A DNA stretch of 64,000 bases from Fuerstiella sp041398845. GTDB taxonomy: Bacteria > Planctomycetota > Planctomycetia > Planctomycetales > Planctomycetaceae. The stretch spans positions 248,001 through 312,000 of the forward strand of contig JAWKTZ010000012.1 of the NCBI GenBank assembly GCA_041398845.1. Direction: 5' to 3'. Both the position numbers and the translations under genes were made by a program. Under the pieces are notes generated by a model that saw nothing but the letters and a program-made list of their open reading frames with translations, was not told where the DNA came from and made no database searches. Positions 41,630 to 51,432 of this stretch are shown here, piece after piece; the stretch's first letter is position 1; the number at the start of each line of letters is the position of its first letter.

Positions 41630-43132
41630 TTAACCGGTGCCGAGGCCGCGGTCCATGGCTTCCATTTCGCGTTGATAACTGGACATGCAGGTTTCCAGTG
41701 TTTCGTGGCTGATCTTCCACTTGGGATGATCTTCCGTCGCACTGTTGCAGTGATCTGTCAGAAGACGATACATGAATCGAAACAGGTGCCGTGGAACGCG
41801 CAGTCGTCCAAACTTGTTGATGAGTTCCTGTTCGGTCACATCGTCGGCGAAAAAGCTGCAGATGGAAATGCTCGGATCAGATCCCTCTGCCAGACACGCT
41901 CGAATGCGATTTGTCGCCATATCCAGCAACGATTCTCCCGTCCATTCCAGACTCTTGATGAGGTTCTGTTTGTCCAGCCGGGAACGTTCGTAAAATTCCT
42001 TTTCTTCCCGTCCCAGAAAGAACACCACGTCGCGGGGCAGCAGCATCTTGAAACCGATACCGGGATGCTTCAGGAACTTGTTGTCGAACATGGACCACAG
42101 AAAGTCCTTCATGCGTTCGGCCGAACCGTTGATCAAATGAGGTTCGTCAACTCGATCCACCAGCACCACGATGCTGGTGAACCCCAGCGGTTTCAGCAGT
42201 CGCTGCAGTTTTGACAGCAATTCGTAACGATCATCGCTGCGGTCACGAGACGGCATGGGCTGACCATCCAGTTCTCGAGCGGGAAACCGTGACAGAATTC
42301 GCCGCAGCGATCCGGTGCCGTGTTCCAGAATCCGCACCTGGCGAGCGATCTGGCGCGACTTCCACCACAGCGACAGGCAGCGTCTGAACCATGGCAGCCA
42401 TCCCGCCGCAATGACGGCGTACACCCACCAGTGCCTGAGCGTTTCAAACACGTCCTTCAATTCGCCTGCGTTTCGCAAGGCAAGACCCAGAGTTGCCAGC
42501 GTGACCAGAATGCCAACCGCAAATCGCCAGTGAGCTCCAAGGGTCAGAAAGCCCAGCCGGTGTTTGATGCGGCTCCACCGTCGCCAGTGAGACTGATCGG
42601 ACGACTGATCGTAGAACGCAGCCAGCATCAGCAGGTCGCGTTTGCGTGATCGTGGCAGTTCTTTCATCTGAGCCAGAGTCAGATCCGGATCGTCGGCGTG
42701 TTCGTCGGCCACGACATTGCACAGGCGGCGAGTCGACAGAGTCAGCAGGGCGTCCATGTGGTCCCACAGTCGCCATTCCTTAACGGCTTTGTCGGGTTGT
42801 CGTTTGCGACCGCGCAATCGGTCGCGAAATGTATCCAGAAACGGGTTCAGGTCGTCATAGCTGATGACAAACGCTCGCTTCTCCGGATTCTGGCTGTTGT
42901 ATTCTTCGATGGTCTGAACCAGTTGCAGACGAATGGCTGTCTTGCCAGCTCCCTTTTCGCCAAACACGATGGACGTGGATGGATTACTGCAGTCACCGAC
43001 AACCTTATCCCACGCCGGGTGATAAATTGTGTGGGCACAGTGCTGTTGAAACACGTGGTCGGCCTGAGCATCCTCCTGACTGAAGGGATTGATCAGGACG
43101 CCGTAATGTTCAAGAAGCTGTTGAATTTTCAT
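41630..43132 (-). CDS. P-loop ATPase with internal membrane segments
   Basis: About 500 aa from the Met at 43132. Walker A GEKGAGKTAIR (residues 58-65 for GEKGAGKT) and Walker B SIVVLVDRVDE (near 315-325). Between them are two hydrophobic segments (FAVGILVTLATLGLALRNAG and WWVYAVIAAGWLPWF), so it is membrane bound with the ATPase split around a hairpin. This arrangement resembles KAP-family NTPases. The rest is basic and helical. Its partners are not next to it; function unknown. Convergent with yidC. Confidence 0.75.
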   Translation of the reverse strand: MKIQQLLEHYGVLINPFSQEDAQADHVFQQHCAHTIYHPAWDKVVGDCSNPSTSIVFGEKGAGKTAIRLQLVQTIEEYNSQNPEKRAFVISYDDLNPFLDTFRDRLRGRKRQPDKAVKEWRLWDHMDALLTLSTRRLCNVVADEHADDPDLTLAQMKELPRSRKRDLLMLAAFYDQSSDQSHWRRWSRIKHRLGFLTLGAHWRFAVGILVTLATLGLALRNAGELKDVFETLRHWWVYAVIAAGWLPWFRRCLSLWWKSRQIARQVRILEHGTGSLRRILSRFPARELDGQPMPSRDRSDDRYELLSKLQRLLKPLGFTSIVVLVDRVDEPHLINGSAERMKDFLWSMFDNKFLKHPGIGFKMLLPRDVVFFLGREEKEFYERSRLDKQNLIKSLEWTGESLLDMATNRIRACLAEGSDPSISICSFFADDVTEQELINKFGRLRVPRHLFRFMYRLLTDHCNSATEDHPKWKISHETLETCMSSYQREMEAMDRGLGTG

Positions 43133-43454
43133 GACACGGGAATCAAAAGTCCGGAGTTCGAGCGATCTGAAACAGGGCGGCCGGAGCACTATAGTTCATC
43201 GCTGCTGCGGTTGAACCGCCGGTTTGACATTTCCAGGATGCGGCACGGCGAATGCAGGAACGCGGAGCGCAAGAAAAAACCCGGCACGAGGGGATGTACC
43301 GGGCGAGAACAAGGCGTTCGGTCAACGGCAGGAAACCACTTGCCATCCGCGATTTGCAGAACGGACTACAAGCCCTTCCTGCAGAGTCTTCATTTCGGCT
43401 GCTTGCGTTATCAGACAGCCTGAGACAGATGCGTCTGCCGGTGAAGCGCGGAAA
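43133..43454. other. Intergenic region; no supported gene
   Basis: Between the ATPase and the IscA-like gene, both on the minus strand. It carries the terminator of the IscA-like gene (43274-43303); the remainder probably holds the ATPase promoter. No motif-bearing frame seen. Confidence 0.5.
43274..43303 (-). terminator. Rho-independent terminator after the IscA-like gene
   Basis: On the minus strand cccggtac and gtgccggg form an 8-bp stem (one G-U) around atcccctc, followed by tttttt. It lies 150 bases past the stop codon. Confidence 0.7.
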
Positions 43455-43787
43455 TCAGGCAGAAAAACTGCTTCCGCAGCCGCAGGACTTCACGGCATTG
43501 GGGTTATTGAATGTGAAGCCACGCTTTTCAAGGCCCGTGTAAAAATCAATTGTGGTGCCGTCCAGAAACAGGTCGCTCTTTTTGTCCACCACGATGCCGA
43601 CGCCATGTTGGTCACTGACCACATCGGCGGTTTCGTCAAACGAATTGGTGAAGTCAAACGAGTACTGAAATCCGCTGCATCCGCCGCCGACGACGCCGAC
43701 ACGGACAAACTTCAGTTCAGGACGATCCTGCTCCGTCATGACTCGCTTGATTTCGCTGGCGGCGGCTTCGGTTAAGTTCACACCCAT
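43455..43787 (-). CDS. Iron-sulfur cluster insertion protein, IscA/ErpA type
   Basis: 110 aa from ATG 43787; the frame is open upstream but the family starts here (MGVNLTEAAASEIKRVM). A-type carrier motifs: GVVGGGCSGFQYSF (Cys37) and the C-terminal SCGCGSSF (Cys102, Cys104), the three cluster ligands. SFDETADVVSDQHGVGIVVDKKSDLFLDGTTIDF is also typical. Carries [Fe-S] clusters to apoproteins. Divergently placed to the thioredoxin lipoprotein gene. Whether it is IscA, SufA or ErpA cannot be decided from one gene. Confidence 0.93.
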   Translation of the reverse strand: MGVNLTEAAASEIKRVMTEQDRPELKFVRVGVVGGGCSGFQYSFDFTNSFDETADVVSDQHGVGIVVDKKSDLFLDGTTIDFYTGLEKRGFTFNNPNAVKSCGCGSSFSA

Positions 43788-44069
43788 CGTACGACAACTC
43801 CTGTGAATTGAGCTACTTTGAAATCCCTGTGGCGGGACGAATCTTTGTTGGAAATCAGACCGGCACAACCATGCCTGAGTCTGGTGCTTATAGTTTATTC
43901 GACGTAAGGTACGAAGTGTCAAGGGCGTCCTTCCCCGATGACTGGTGATTTTTCCGGAAGAAACCCGCTTTCCTGGCGAATCATCAGCTCGATCACCCAG
44001 ACAGCGTTCGTCTGGATGCACGATTTGACCCTCCCCAGGCAGTTGGTTCCAACACAAAGGCTCGCAGAA

Positions 44070-44627
44070 ATGCTTCGATCGGCCATTCTTTCCCGTTCTG
44101 TTCTCCGTCCATGGATGCTGGCAGCGTCCGCTGCCGGGTTGCTGTTTGTCGTCGTTGGCTGCCAGGATGCTTCGACCAGTTCCGTTTCGGACGCCGAGGC
44201 ACCTCCGGACACGACACCGCCTGCCGTCGGCGGAGAAGGCGAAGTCGACGGAGCCGGGGAGGCGATCCCGGCGGACGTGAACGGTAAGGTGGAACACGTC
44301 GTTGTGGGAGAAGGCGAAAGCGAACATGTGGAAATGGATTTTCAACAGGCCATTCACACCGAAGGCAAGCTGGTTGTGGTCGACTTCTGGGCGACATGGT
44401 GCGGCCCCTGTCGCATGCTGGCTCCGGAACTGGAGAAAGTCGTGAAGGACAATCCCGAAAAGATCATGCTGGTCAAAGTCAACGTGGACACCGAAGAAGA
44501 CCTGGCCGCACATTTCAAAATTGAATCGATCCCCGACGTGCGGTTCGTCCGTGATGGCAAGCTGATCGGTGGCTTCATCGGCTTTATTGATGCCGACGGG
44601 ATCAAAGCAGAACTGCCTCCGCTGTAG
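44070..44627 (+). CDS. Thioredoxin-domain lipoprotein
   Basis: About 185 aa from ATG 44070, chosen because it gives a compact signal (PWMLAASAAGLLFVVVGCQDA) with lipobox VVGC. An acidic, Pro/Gly-rich linker (about 30-85) precedes a full thioredoxin fold: VVVDFWATWCGPCRMLAPELEKV with WCGPC at 110-114, VNVDTEEDLAAHF, IESIPDVRFVRDGKLIGGFIGF. The cis-Pro is present in SIPDVRF. A surface- or periplasm-anchored disulfide reductase or thioredoxin. An upstream in-frame ATG at 43938 would add 44 non-signal residues. Confidence 0.9.
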   Translation: MLRSAILSRSVLRPWMLAASAAGLLFVVVGCQDASTSSVSDAEAPPDTTPPAVGGEGEVDGAGEAIPADVNGKVEHVVVGEGESEHVEMDFQQAIHTEGKLVVVDFWATWCGPCRMLAPELEKVVKDNPEKIMLVKVNVDTEEDLAAHFKIESIPDVRFVRDGKLIGGFIGFIDADGIKAELPPL

Positions 44628-44837
44628 TCAGACCTGATCTGGTGAAACGATTCTGAAAATGTTTCACCGTGTGGCTTCCTGAGCCTGGCCGGAACAATTG
44701 ATACAAACCTCCTGACCGGAACCCACCCGGCTCAGAATCCAGCGTTCGCTGCCGAGTGCAGCGGGTTGCGTGCGAGTGATGACGTAGCCTGTCGTAAGTC
44801 TTGTTTCCCCGAACATTTCGTACGCAGAACGCCCTCA

Positions 44838-46385
44838 ATGAAGCCGGTTCGAGATCTGCTGAAGCACTCATCGGTCTACATGATCGGTCAGGTCATCGCG
44901 CGCATGGCGTCGGTGGTGCTGCTGCCGTTCTACACAAACGTGTTTTCTCCGGCGGACTACGGAGTTACGGCCATTCTGGACCTGATGTCCAGCCTGCTGG
45001 CCACCGTTGTTGCCAGCGGTCTGGTCACTGCGGTGACTCGCCACCACTTCGAGACCGAAGATTCGGCTCAGACGGATCGCGTCTGGTGGACGGGGCTGTC
45101 GATGGTGGCCCTTGTCTGCGCCTTGACCTGCCTGCCATTGTGGTTGATCCGCCACACTCTGGCGGACTGGACGCTGGGCGCTGAGGTGACTCAGGGGCCG
45201 TGGTTCTACACACTGACCATTCTCACGCTGTGCTTTTGTGTGTTCGGAATGGTGCTTGACGCTTACCTGCGTGTGTTGAAGTGGTCCGGTGTGTTTGTCG
45301 TGATCTCGCTAACACGCCTGCTGATCAATATCGGTCTGAATGTCTGGTTGATTGTCGGCGTCGGTATGGGCGTGGAAGGTCTGCTGGTCGGCAATCTGAT
45401 TGCAACCATCCTGCAGACAGTGGTGCTGTCCACAATCTTCGTGAAGACTCGAGGACCGTTCCGCCTGGACAGAGTGATCGGCAGACACATGTTGCGGTTT
45501 GCCGTTCCCCTTGTCCTCACGGCTGTGGTGACGATGCTGATGCATGAAGCAGATCGGTTCTTCCTGAGAATCTGGAGCAGCATGGACGTGGTCGGGGTTT
45601 ACTCACTGGCTCACAAACTGGGGTTTGCTGTCAACACATTGTGTGTTCTGCCGTTCCTGTCCATCTGGACGGTGGCAATCTACGACATCGAACGTCTTCC
45701 CAACGCCCCGGAGGTGTTCCGCCGAATCTTTGGATGGTTCGTGTCCGGTCTGGGAATTCTGTTACTGGGAGCCGCGTTGACCGTGCATCCGGTGTTGCCG
45801 CTGTTGACTCGCAGCGACTACGGTGAAGCCGTCGACCTGGTGTCTGTCATCCTGCTGGGACTGTTTGTGTTCAGCCTGAGCTTCATGTTTGAAGTTCCCG
45901 CGTTGCTGAAAAAGAAGACTCGAGTGCTGGTGCCGGCCGCGATACTGGGGCTGGCGGTCAACGTTGGAGCCAATGTGCTGCTGATACCGCTCATGGGAGC
46001 CTGGGGGGCGGGCTGGGCCGGAGTTCTGACTTATGCCGCCTCGTCCCTGACCATCCTGCTGCTGTGCCGCGAAGTCATGAAGATCGACTACTCATGGCTG
46101 CACCTGGGACTCACAACCTCCGGACTGTGTCTGACCTACGTGGCGGTTCGTTACGGTTGCTTTCCGCATGTCGGCATAGGGGCACAATTGGCGTTGTCTG
46201 TGCTGGTGTGTGGTCTGTGGACGGTAGTGCTCTTTGGAAAAGACGGCCTGGAAGCTGGCATGGACTATCTGGGACGCCGCCGAACAATGGCCAACAGCAC
46301 GACTGCGATTTCTGAAGACACGTCAGACGTTCCCGCCGAAGAACCTCTGGCAGTTTCGTCATCATCAACCTCCGCTGTGACATGA
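44838..46385 (+). CDS. Polysaccharide flippase (MOP/Wzx-like, MATE superfamily)
   Basis: About 515 aa from ATG 44838. Around 12-14 hydrophobic helices. The N-terminus (LLKHSSVYMIGQVIARMASVVLLPFYTNVFSPADYGV) is the usual polysaccharide-transporter start; the helices LFVFSLSFMFEVPALLKKKTR and LAVNVGANVLLIPLMGAWGAGWAGVLTY match Wzx/RfbX-type flippases. It moves lipid-linked sugars across the inner membrane. The C-terminal 40 residues are Ser/Thr/Glu-rich. Overlaps the acyltransferase gene by 4 bases, so the two are co-translated. Confidence 0.9.
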   Translation: MKPVRDLLKHSSVYMIGQVIARMASVVLLPFYTNVFSPADYGVTAILDLMSSLLATVVASGLVTAVTRHHFETEDSAQTDRVWWTGLSMVALVCALTCLPLWLIRHTLADWTLGAEVTQGPWFYTLTILTLCFCVFGMVLDAYLRVLKWSGVFVVISLTRLLINIGLNVWLIVGVGMGVEGLLVGNLIATILQTVVLSTIFVKTRGPFRLDRVIGRHMLRFAVPLVLTAVVTMLMHEADRFFLRIWSSMDVVGVYSLAHKLGFAVNTLCVLPFLSIWTVAIYDIERLPNAPEVFRRIFGWFVSGLGILLLGAALTVHPVLPLLTRSDYGEAVDLVSVILLGLFVFSLSFMFEVPALLKKKTRVLVPAAILGLAVNVGANVLLIPLMGAWGAGWAGVLTYAASSLTILLLCREVMKIDYSWLHLGLTTSGLCLTYVAVRYGCFPHVGIGAQLALSVLVCGLWTVVLFGKDGLEAGMDYLGRRRTMANSTTAISEDTSDVPAEEPLAVSSSSTSAVT

Positions 46386-47014
46386 AGCACGTCGCCAAGA
46401 CAATTCTGCGCACGATCAGTCTGCTGGTGATGGCTCCGCTGCTGCTGTTGTACCACAGTCATCGCCTGATCGCCGGAGCCGACTCAGCACTGCCGGGGTG
46501 GTCTCAACTGATCAGTCTGTTGCCGGGCAGGTGTGGAATCTATCTGCGGCACGCGTTCTATCGATGCAGTCTGAATCGCTGTGACACGGACGCCAGCATC
46601 GGCTTCGGCACGATCTTTTCATCCGCGAAGGCGTCGATCGGCAGGACGGCGTACATCGGAAACTTCTGCAGCATTGGTGACGTCAACATCGGAGACGATG
46701 TGCTCATCGCATCACACGTTTCGATCATGAACGGATGCCGCCAGCATTGCATTGACCGCCTTGATGTGCCGGTTCGGGAACAACCGGGAGTTTACGATCC
46801 CATTGCGATCGGCGAAGATACATGGATCGGCGAACGCGCCACCGTCGCGGCCAGCGTAGGCAGACACTGTGTCATCGGAGCCGGCTCACTCGTGCTGGCT
46901 CCCGTCCCCGACTACGGCATCGCCGTCGGTGTTCCCGCCAAAGTCATCCGCGACCGCCGTGACAACGTTCCTCCCCAGCCGTCGCACGCATCGACGTCCG
47001 GTGACGCTGATTGA
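46382..47014 (+). CDS. Hexapeptide-repeat acyltransferase
   Basis: 210 aa. An N-terminal hydrophobic anchor (ILRTISLLVMAPLLLLYHSH) precedes a left-handed beta-helix of [LIV]G-x4 hexads: IGFGTIFSSAKASIGRTAYIGNFCSIGDVNIGDDVLIASHVSIM, and IAIGEDTWIGERATVAASVGRHCVIGAGSLVLAPVPDYGIAVGVPAKVI. The latter is the typical acetyl/acyl-transferase C-terminus. The active-site loop has a His-rich stretch (NGCRQHCIDRLD). Likely acylates a sugar of the polysaccharide moved by the upstream flippase. Confidence 0.92.
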   Translation: MKHVAKTILRTISLLVMAPLLLLYHSHRLIAGADSALPGWSQLISLLPGRCGIYLRHAFYRCSLNRCDTDASIGFGTIFSSAKASIGRTAYIGNFCSIGDVNIGDDVLIASHVSIMNGCRQHCIDRLDVPVREQPGVYDPIAIGEDTWIGERATVAASVGRHCVIGAGSLVLAPVPDYGIAVGVPAKVIRDRRDNVPPQPSHASTSGDAD

Positions 47015-47249
47015 TTCGCGTTTATTCGTAAGACGGCACGCCGACCGCGCGGAGGTGTCATGGAAGTGACCCGGTCGGGCTCCAACGGCTGCGTGGAGTC
47101 CATCCTGCGGCAGAAACCGCGCGTTTCAGTCGCAGGTGGCGGCAGCAAATGAAGAACGGATGTCTTTTTGAACGAAATCGGCACCGCAGAAATCGGCATG
47201 GCGTCTAAGCTACCGTGTCCATTCCGCACACCATTGCCTGGTCCGCCTG

Positions 47250-48230
47250 ATGCGATCTACCTTCGCCTGTCTGTCTTCGTTGCTGATGGTGCCTGCGTTG
47301 TGTGTTGCTCAGGAACATTCGGCGTCCGGGCATGATCTGCTCACCGTTGTGTCACACACCGCTGAATCGGACACGGCTCAGGCATTCGACAGCGTTGACT
47401 CGGCGGTCTCGCGAACCACGGTCTTTGACAACGACATTCCCGTGTCGCGTTTCCGCAAGCAGGCCATTCAGAAGTTTTCGGTGTCCGGAGGCTGGCTGGT
47501 GGCCGCCAATGGCAACGATCTGAACAACAGTTTTCTGGAAGGTTCCGTCGGCCTGGCTGTGCCTCTGGGCAGCTTTGACAATGTCCTGGGAGTCACCCCT
47601 TACTTTCGCACAGACTGGATGGATGCATCCGGAGCGATTGAAATTCCCAACGAGCTGTTCGACACCGGCGTTCGCCTGTTCTGGAAGAAGCCGGTCAACG
47701 ATCGTCTGAGTATCACGGCTGTGGTCAGTCCGTCCGTCCGCAGTGACTTCACCACAGGCGATGGAGCTATCCGCATCTTTGGAATGGGGTTGTTGACCTG
47801 GCAGAAAGCTCCCGACCGGCCAGCTCTGTCCATGGGCGTTGTGTATCTGGACCGTCCCGACATCCCGATTCTGCCGGCTGTTGGTCTGAGCTGGACACCC
47901 AATCCGCACACGAAACTGGACATCCGTTTTCCGGAATCCCGAATCTCTCGTCGCATTGAAAAACATGGATCGCAGGACGAAACATGGGCCTACCTGTCCG
48001 GAGGTTTCGGCGGAAACACGTGGGCGGTGAGCCGCGTTTCGGGAGCCAACGATCAGTTGTCGCTGCGTTATCTGAACCTGATGATTGGACTGGAAACAAT
48101 CTTTGACGGCGGAACCGGCTGGTTTGCCGAAGCCGGAATCGCATTCGACCGGCAGTTGGAATACGAATCCACCACCACCGAAGTTCCGCTCAGCAACGCC
48201 TTGATGCTGCAGGCGGGCTGGTCATGGTAA
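47250..48230 (+). CDS. Outer-membrane beta-barrel-like protein (DUF6268-like)
   Basis: 326 aa with signal peptide (residues 1-20, ending VAQEHSA). About residues 70-326 read as alternating amphipathic strands: KFSVSGGWLVAANGNDLNNSF, LGVTPYFRTDWMDASG, ELFDTGVRLFWKKPVNDRLSITAVV, WAYLSGGFGGNTWAVSR, GWFAEAGIAFDRQLEYES, ending in Trp (AGWSW), common for outer-membrane barrels. KLDIRFPESRI resembles DUF6268 proteins of planctomycetes. Function unknown. Confidence 0.7.
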   Translation: MRSTFACLSSLLMVPALCVAQEHSASGHDLLTVVSHTAESDTAQAFDSVDSAVSRTTVFDNDIPVSRFRKQAIQKFSVSGGWLVAANGNDLNNSFLEGSVGLAVPLGSFDNVLGVTPYFRTDWMDASGAIEIPNELFDTGVRLFWKKPVNDRLSITAVVSPSVRSDFTTGDGAIRIFGMGLLTWQKAPDRPALSMGVVYLDRPDIPILPAVGLSWTPNPHTKLDIRFPESRISRRIEKHGSQDETWAYLSGGFGGNTWAVSRVSGANDQLSLRYLNLMIGLETIFDGGTGWFAEAGIAFDRQLEYESTTTEVPLSNALMLQAGWSW

Positions 48231-48297
48231 GTCGTCCGGTGACGCGACGCAGTCGTCGGCTTAGAGGTAAAAACGATCTGCACCGATTTGAATTTTT

Positions 48298-49857
48298 ATG
48301 CGAAACCTCGTCCTGATTCTCGGCGACCAGCTTGATCACAACTCAGAAGCGTTCAGGAACTTCGAAGACGACATCGACAGGATCTGGATGGCTGAGGTTG
48401 CGGATGAAAATACTCATGTCTGGTGCCACAAACTTCGCATCGCGTATTTCCTGTCCGCGATGCGGCATTTCCGCGACGAACTGACGAAGAAGAACCGTCG
48501 CGTCGAGTATCACGAGCTGCGGCAACAGCCGTCCCAGGATCGCGGAAGGTCGTTCCCGGAAGTACTCACGAAGGACGTGCAGCGACTGAAGCCCCGGAAA
48601 CTAATCGTTGTTCAGCCGGGAGATTTTCGCGTTCAGCAGCAACTGCAGCAGACGGCCGACAGTCTCGGCATCGGACTTGAGATTCGAGCAGATCAACACT
48701 TCTACTGTTCCACCGAAGACTTTGCAGAATACGCCGATTGCCGCAAGAGTCTGCTGCTGGAATTCTTCTATCGCCACCTGCGAGAGAAACACGACATTCT
48801 GATGGCCGGGCCAAAGCAGCCGGAAGGCGGACAGTGGAATTTCGATCATGATAATCGCGAGAGTTTCGGTCGATCCGGGCCCCGTGAGCTTCCGGAACAA
48901 AAAACTTTCCGACCAGACAACACGACAAAGAAAGTCATCGCGCTGGTGGAGACGCGTTTCGCCGATCACCCGGGCAATCTCGACCATTTTACGGTGCCGG
49001 TCACGCGGAGACAGGCAAAGGCTTTTCTAAGACACTTCATCGATCACATGCTGCCGAGCTTCGGACGCTGGGAAGACGCCATGTGGACCGACGAAGCATT
49101 CCTGTATCACTCGCGCCTGTCGGCCTCGTTGAACATGAAACTGCTGAACCCGCGAGAATGTGTCGCTGCCGCCGTGGATGCGTATCACTCCGGGCGAGCT
49201 CCGCTGAACAGCGTGGAAGGTTTCGTGAGGCAGATTCTGGGATGGCGAGAATTTGTCCGCGGCGTGTACTGGCTCAAAATGCCCGAATACGCCGACATGA
49301 ATTATTTCGATCACCACCGCGAACTTCCATCATTTTTCTGGGACGGCAAAACAGAAATGAACTGCGTCGCGGAATCGATGAAGCACGTCCTGAACCATGG
49401 GTATTCTCATCATATTCACCGATTGATGGTGCTGGGCAATTTCGCTCAACTGTGGGGAGCGCACCCAAAACTGTTTCACGACTGGCACATGGCCATGTAT
49501 CTGGACGCCGTCGACTGGGTCTCACTGCCGAACACACTTGGCATGAGCCAATACGGTGACGGCGGGATCGTCGGGACCAAGCCATACTGCAGCAGCGGAA
49601 ACTACATCAACAACATGAGCAACTTTTGCAAAGGGTGTCGTTTCGATTACAGGAAGCGAACTGGTGACGACGCGTGTCCGTTCACAACGCTGTATTGGGA
49701 ATTCATGGACCGACATTACGACCAGTTGAAAGACAACATGCGCATGAAGTTCCCGATCAGGAACGTTGAGAAACTGCGGCAGAAGGCCGATCAGATGACA
49801 TCGATTCGCGATCGAGCAGACGCGCTGAGAATGACCTGGAATAATGAAGACAGTTGA
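48298..49857 (+). CDS. FeS-BCP-type (6-4) photolyase/cryptochrome
   Basis: 519 aa. The start MRNLVLILGDQLDHNSEAF is the signature of the deoxyribodipyrimidine photolyase-related (PF04244) family. FAD-binding region: FGRWEDAMWTDEAFLYHSRLSASLNMKLLNPRECV, GFVRQILGWREFVRGVYW, HGYSHHIHRLMVLGNFAQLWG and DAVDWVSLPNTLGMSQYGDGG. Four cysteines at 431, 444, 447 and 460 (PYCS, FCKGC, ACPF) match the [4Fe-4S] ligands. It repairs (6-4) photoproducts or acts as a photoreceptor. No Shine-Dalgarno is seen. Confidence 0.95.
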   Translation: MRNLVLILGDQLDHNSEAFRNFEDDIDRIWMAEVADENTHVWCHKLRIAYFLSAMRHFRDELTKKNRRVEYHELRQQPSQDRGRSFPEVLTKDVQRLKPRKLIVVQPGDFRVQQQLQQTADSLGIGLEIRADQHFYCSTEDFAEYADCRKSLLLEFFYRHLREKHDILMAGPKQPEGGQWNFDHDNRESFGRSGPRELPEQKTFRPDNTTKKVIALVETRFADHPGNLDHFTVPVTRRQAKAFLRHFIDHMLPSFGRWEDAMWTDEAFLYHSRLSASLNMKLLNPRECVAAAVDAYHSGRAPLNSVEGFVRQILGWREFVRGVYWLKMPEYADMNYFDHHRELPSFFWDGKTEMNCVAESMKHVLNHGYSHHIHRLMVLGNFAQLWGAHPKLFHDWHMAMYLDAVDWVSLPNTLGMSQYGDGGIVGTKPYCSSGNYINNMSNFCKGCRFDYRKRTGDDACPFTTLYWEFMDRHYDQLKDNMRMKFPIRNVEKLRQKADQMTSIRDRADALRMTWNNEDS

Positions 49858-50042
49858 ACGGCGGTCACCGGACTCTCAATTAGAGTCAATTGCCGCTCAG
49901 CGTTCCATTCAGATACTCAGTGACAACACATCAAGCGTTCGCATGCGACGCTTACGATGCCCGTTCAGGCAGTTGGACGCAGTCATCCTTCAGAATCCCG
50001 GCGATGATTTCTGAGTTGGGGCGACGTGAAAAAATCGACTTC

Positions 50043-51356
50043 CTACCCAAACAAACTCGTCAGCGGAGTGCCTTCGTGAGCGATGTGGAACGGGCGGCCG
50101 CTGGGAGACAAAATTTCCTTGTCCAGTGGAAGTCCGCAACCGAACGCGATTGTGGCATTCAGATCCTGAGGATAACAGTGTCCTTCTTCCACTGACTTGC
50201 CGATGCTGTCTGTTCTCCCGACAACCTGTCCTCCCTGAATACCGGCGCCGGTCAGCAGACAACTGAAGCTGGCGGGATGATGATCGCGACCGGCGTTCTG
50301 ATTGATCTTCGGAGTTCGGCCGAATTCCGTTCCCAGCACAATCAGCGTTTTGCTTAACAGCCCGCGCTGTTTCAGGTCATCCATGAGTGTCGTGATCGCT
50401 GTATCCAGTTCACCCGCCCGACCGTTAAAGGTGTCGTAGATGGCGACATGGTTGTCCCAGCCGCCATGTTCGATCTCCACAAACCGCACGCCCTTTTCGA
50501 TCAGTCGACGTGCGAGCAGACATCCCTGGCCAACGCGATTTTCACCATACGATTCACGGACAGACGCTTCTTCCTTCATGATGTCGAAGGCTTCCAGGTC
50601 GGGACTCCTGAGCAGTCGCACCGCTTCCGCATAGTAGTCGGAATACGCTTTGACGTCGGTGTTGGTGTACTTTTTGCGGAAGCCCGATTCGAACTGGGAA
50701 ATCAGCCGACGACGTTTATCAAAGTTCTTTTCGTCAAGGTACTTCGGTGACTTCGTGTTCTGCAGACCGGTCGCAGGATTTCCCACGGGTGCCGGAGCGA
50801 CTGTGGCGGGAAGATAACCCTGAGCAGGATGTTGACTGTCTGCTCCGATCAGCACACTACCCGGCAGGTCCTGATTCTTCTTGCCTTCGAAATGAGTCAA
50901 CCATGCGCCCATAAAGGGATGTCGAATGGAGCCAATCAGCTTGTAACTGGTTCGCATCAGATAACGTCCCTGTTCGTGAGCTCCGGTCTCGGTCGTCATC
51001 GAACGAATTACGGCCAGTTGATTCATGCGTTTGGCCAGTTCCGGAAGATGTTCCGCCAGCTTGATTCCGGGAACCGACGTGTCAATCGCCTTGGTTTCGC
51101 CACCCGATTCCTCACCCGGCTTCGGATCAAACGTGTCGATGTGACTCATCGCTCCGTTCATGTACAGGTACACCACATGTTCCGCCTTCTTCGCTGCGGA
51201 AATTGTGGCCGCTCTGTAAGCAGTTGCTCCCTGAGCCGTCGCACCAAACAGCGCTTCCGACACCGGCAGAATGCTCACACCAAAGGCCGATTTGGCCAGT
51301 GACTCCAGAAAACTTCGACGAGTGGCATGGTCGAATCGGCGAGCAGATGGTTTCAT
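50043..51356 (-). CDS. DUF1501 domain-containing protein (copy 2)
   Basis: About 437 aa from ATG 51356. Tat-like signal (HATRRSFLESLAKSAFGVSILP). DUF1501 features: VVYLYMNGAMSHIDTFDPKPG, IRSMTTETGAHEQGRYLMRTSY, GVRFVEIEHGGWDNH, LIVLGTEFGRTPKINQNAGRDHHPASFSCLLTGAGIQGG. Sulfatase-like fold predicted, exported. Pairs with the DUF1553 gene upstream (start 53464), but unlike the first pair (4-base overlap) the two are separated by about 200 bases containing repeats B7 and A2. Confidence 0.93.
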   Translation of the reverse strand: MKPSARRFDHATRRSFLESLAKSAFGVSILPVSEALFGATAQGATAYRAATISAAKKAEHVVYLYMNGAMSHIDTFDPKPGEESGGETKAIDTSVPGIKLAEHLPELAKRMNQLAVIRSMTTETGAHEQGRYLMRTSYKLIGSIRHPFMGAWLTHFEGKKNQDLPGSVLIGADSQHPAQGYLPATVAPAPVGNPATGLQNTKSPKYLDEKNFDKRRRLISQFESGFRKKYTNTDVKAYSDYYAEAVRLLRSPDLEAFDIMKEEASVRESYGENRVGQGCLLARRLIEKGVRFVEIEHGGWDNHVAIYDTFNGRAGELDTAITTLMDDLKQRGLLSKTLIVLGTEFGRTPKINQNAGRDHHPASFSCLLTGAGIQGGQVVGRTDSIGKSVEEGHCYPQDLNATIAFGCGLPLDKEILSPSGRPFHIAHEGTPLTSLFG

Positions 51357-51409
51357 CGTGGAAATTCCGGTGATACGGTGTCGGGAAAGAAGCACTCATT
51401 CGTGGTGCG

Positions 51410-51431
51410 GCTGCCCGGAGAGGGTCAGACC
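51410..51431. repeat. Half palindromic repeat B7
   Basis: The gtgcggctgcccggagaggg and tcagacc part of family B (right-hand start only), directly abutting repeat A2. Only a fragment remains. Confidence 0.7.
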
Positions 51432-51432
51432 T

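Noticed and set aside
43938..44069. N-terminal extension of the thioredoxin lipoprotein
   Set aside because: It would bury the lipoprotein signal 44 residues inside the protein; ATG 44070 is better.
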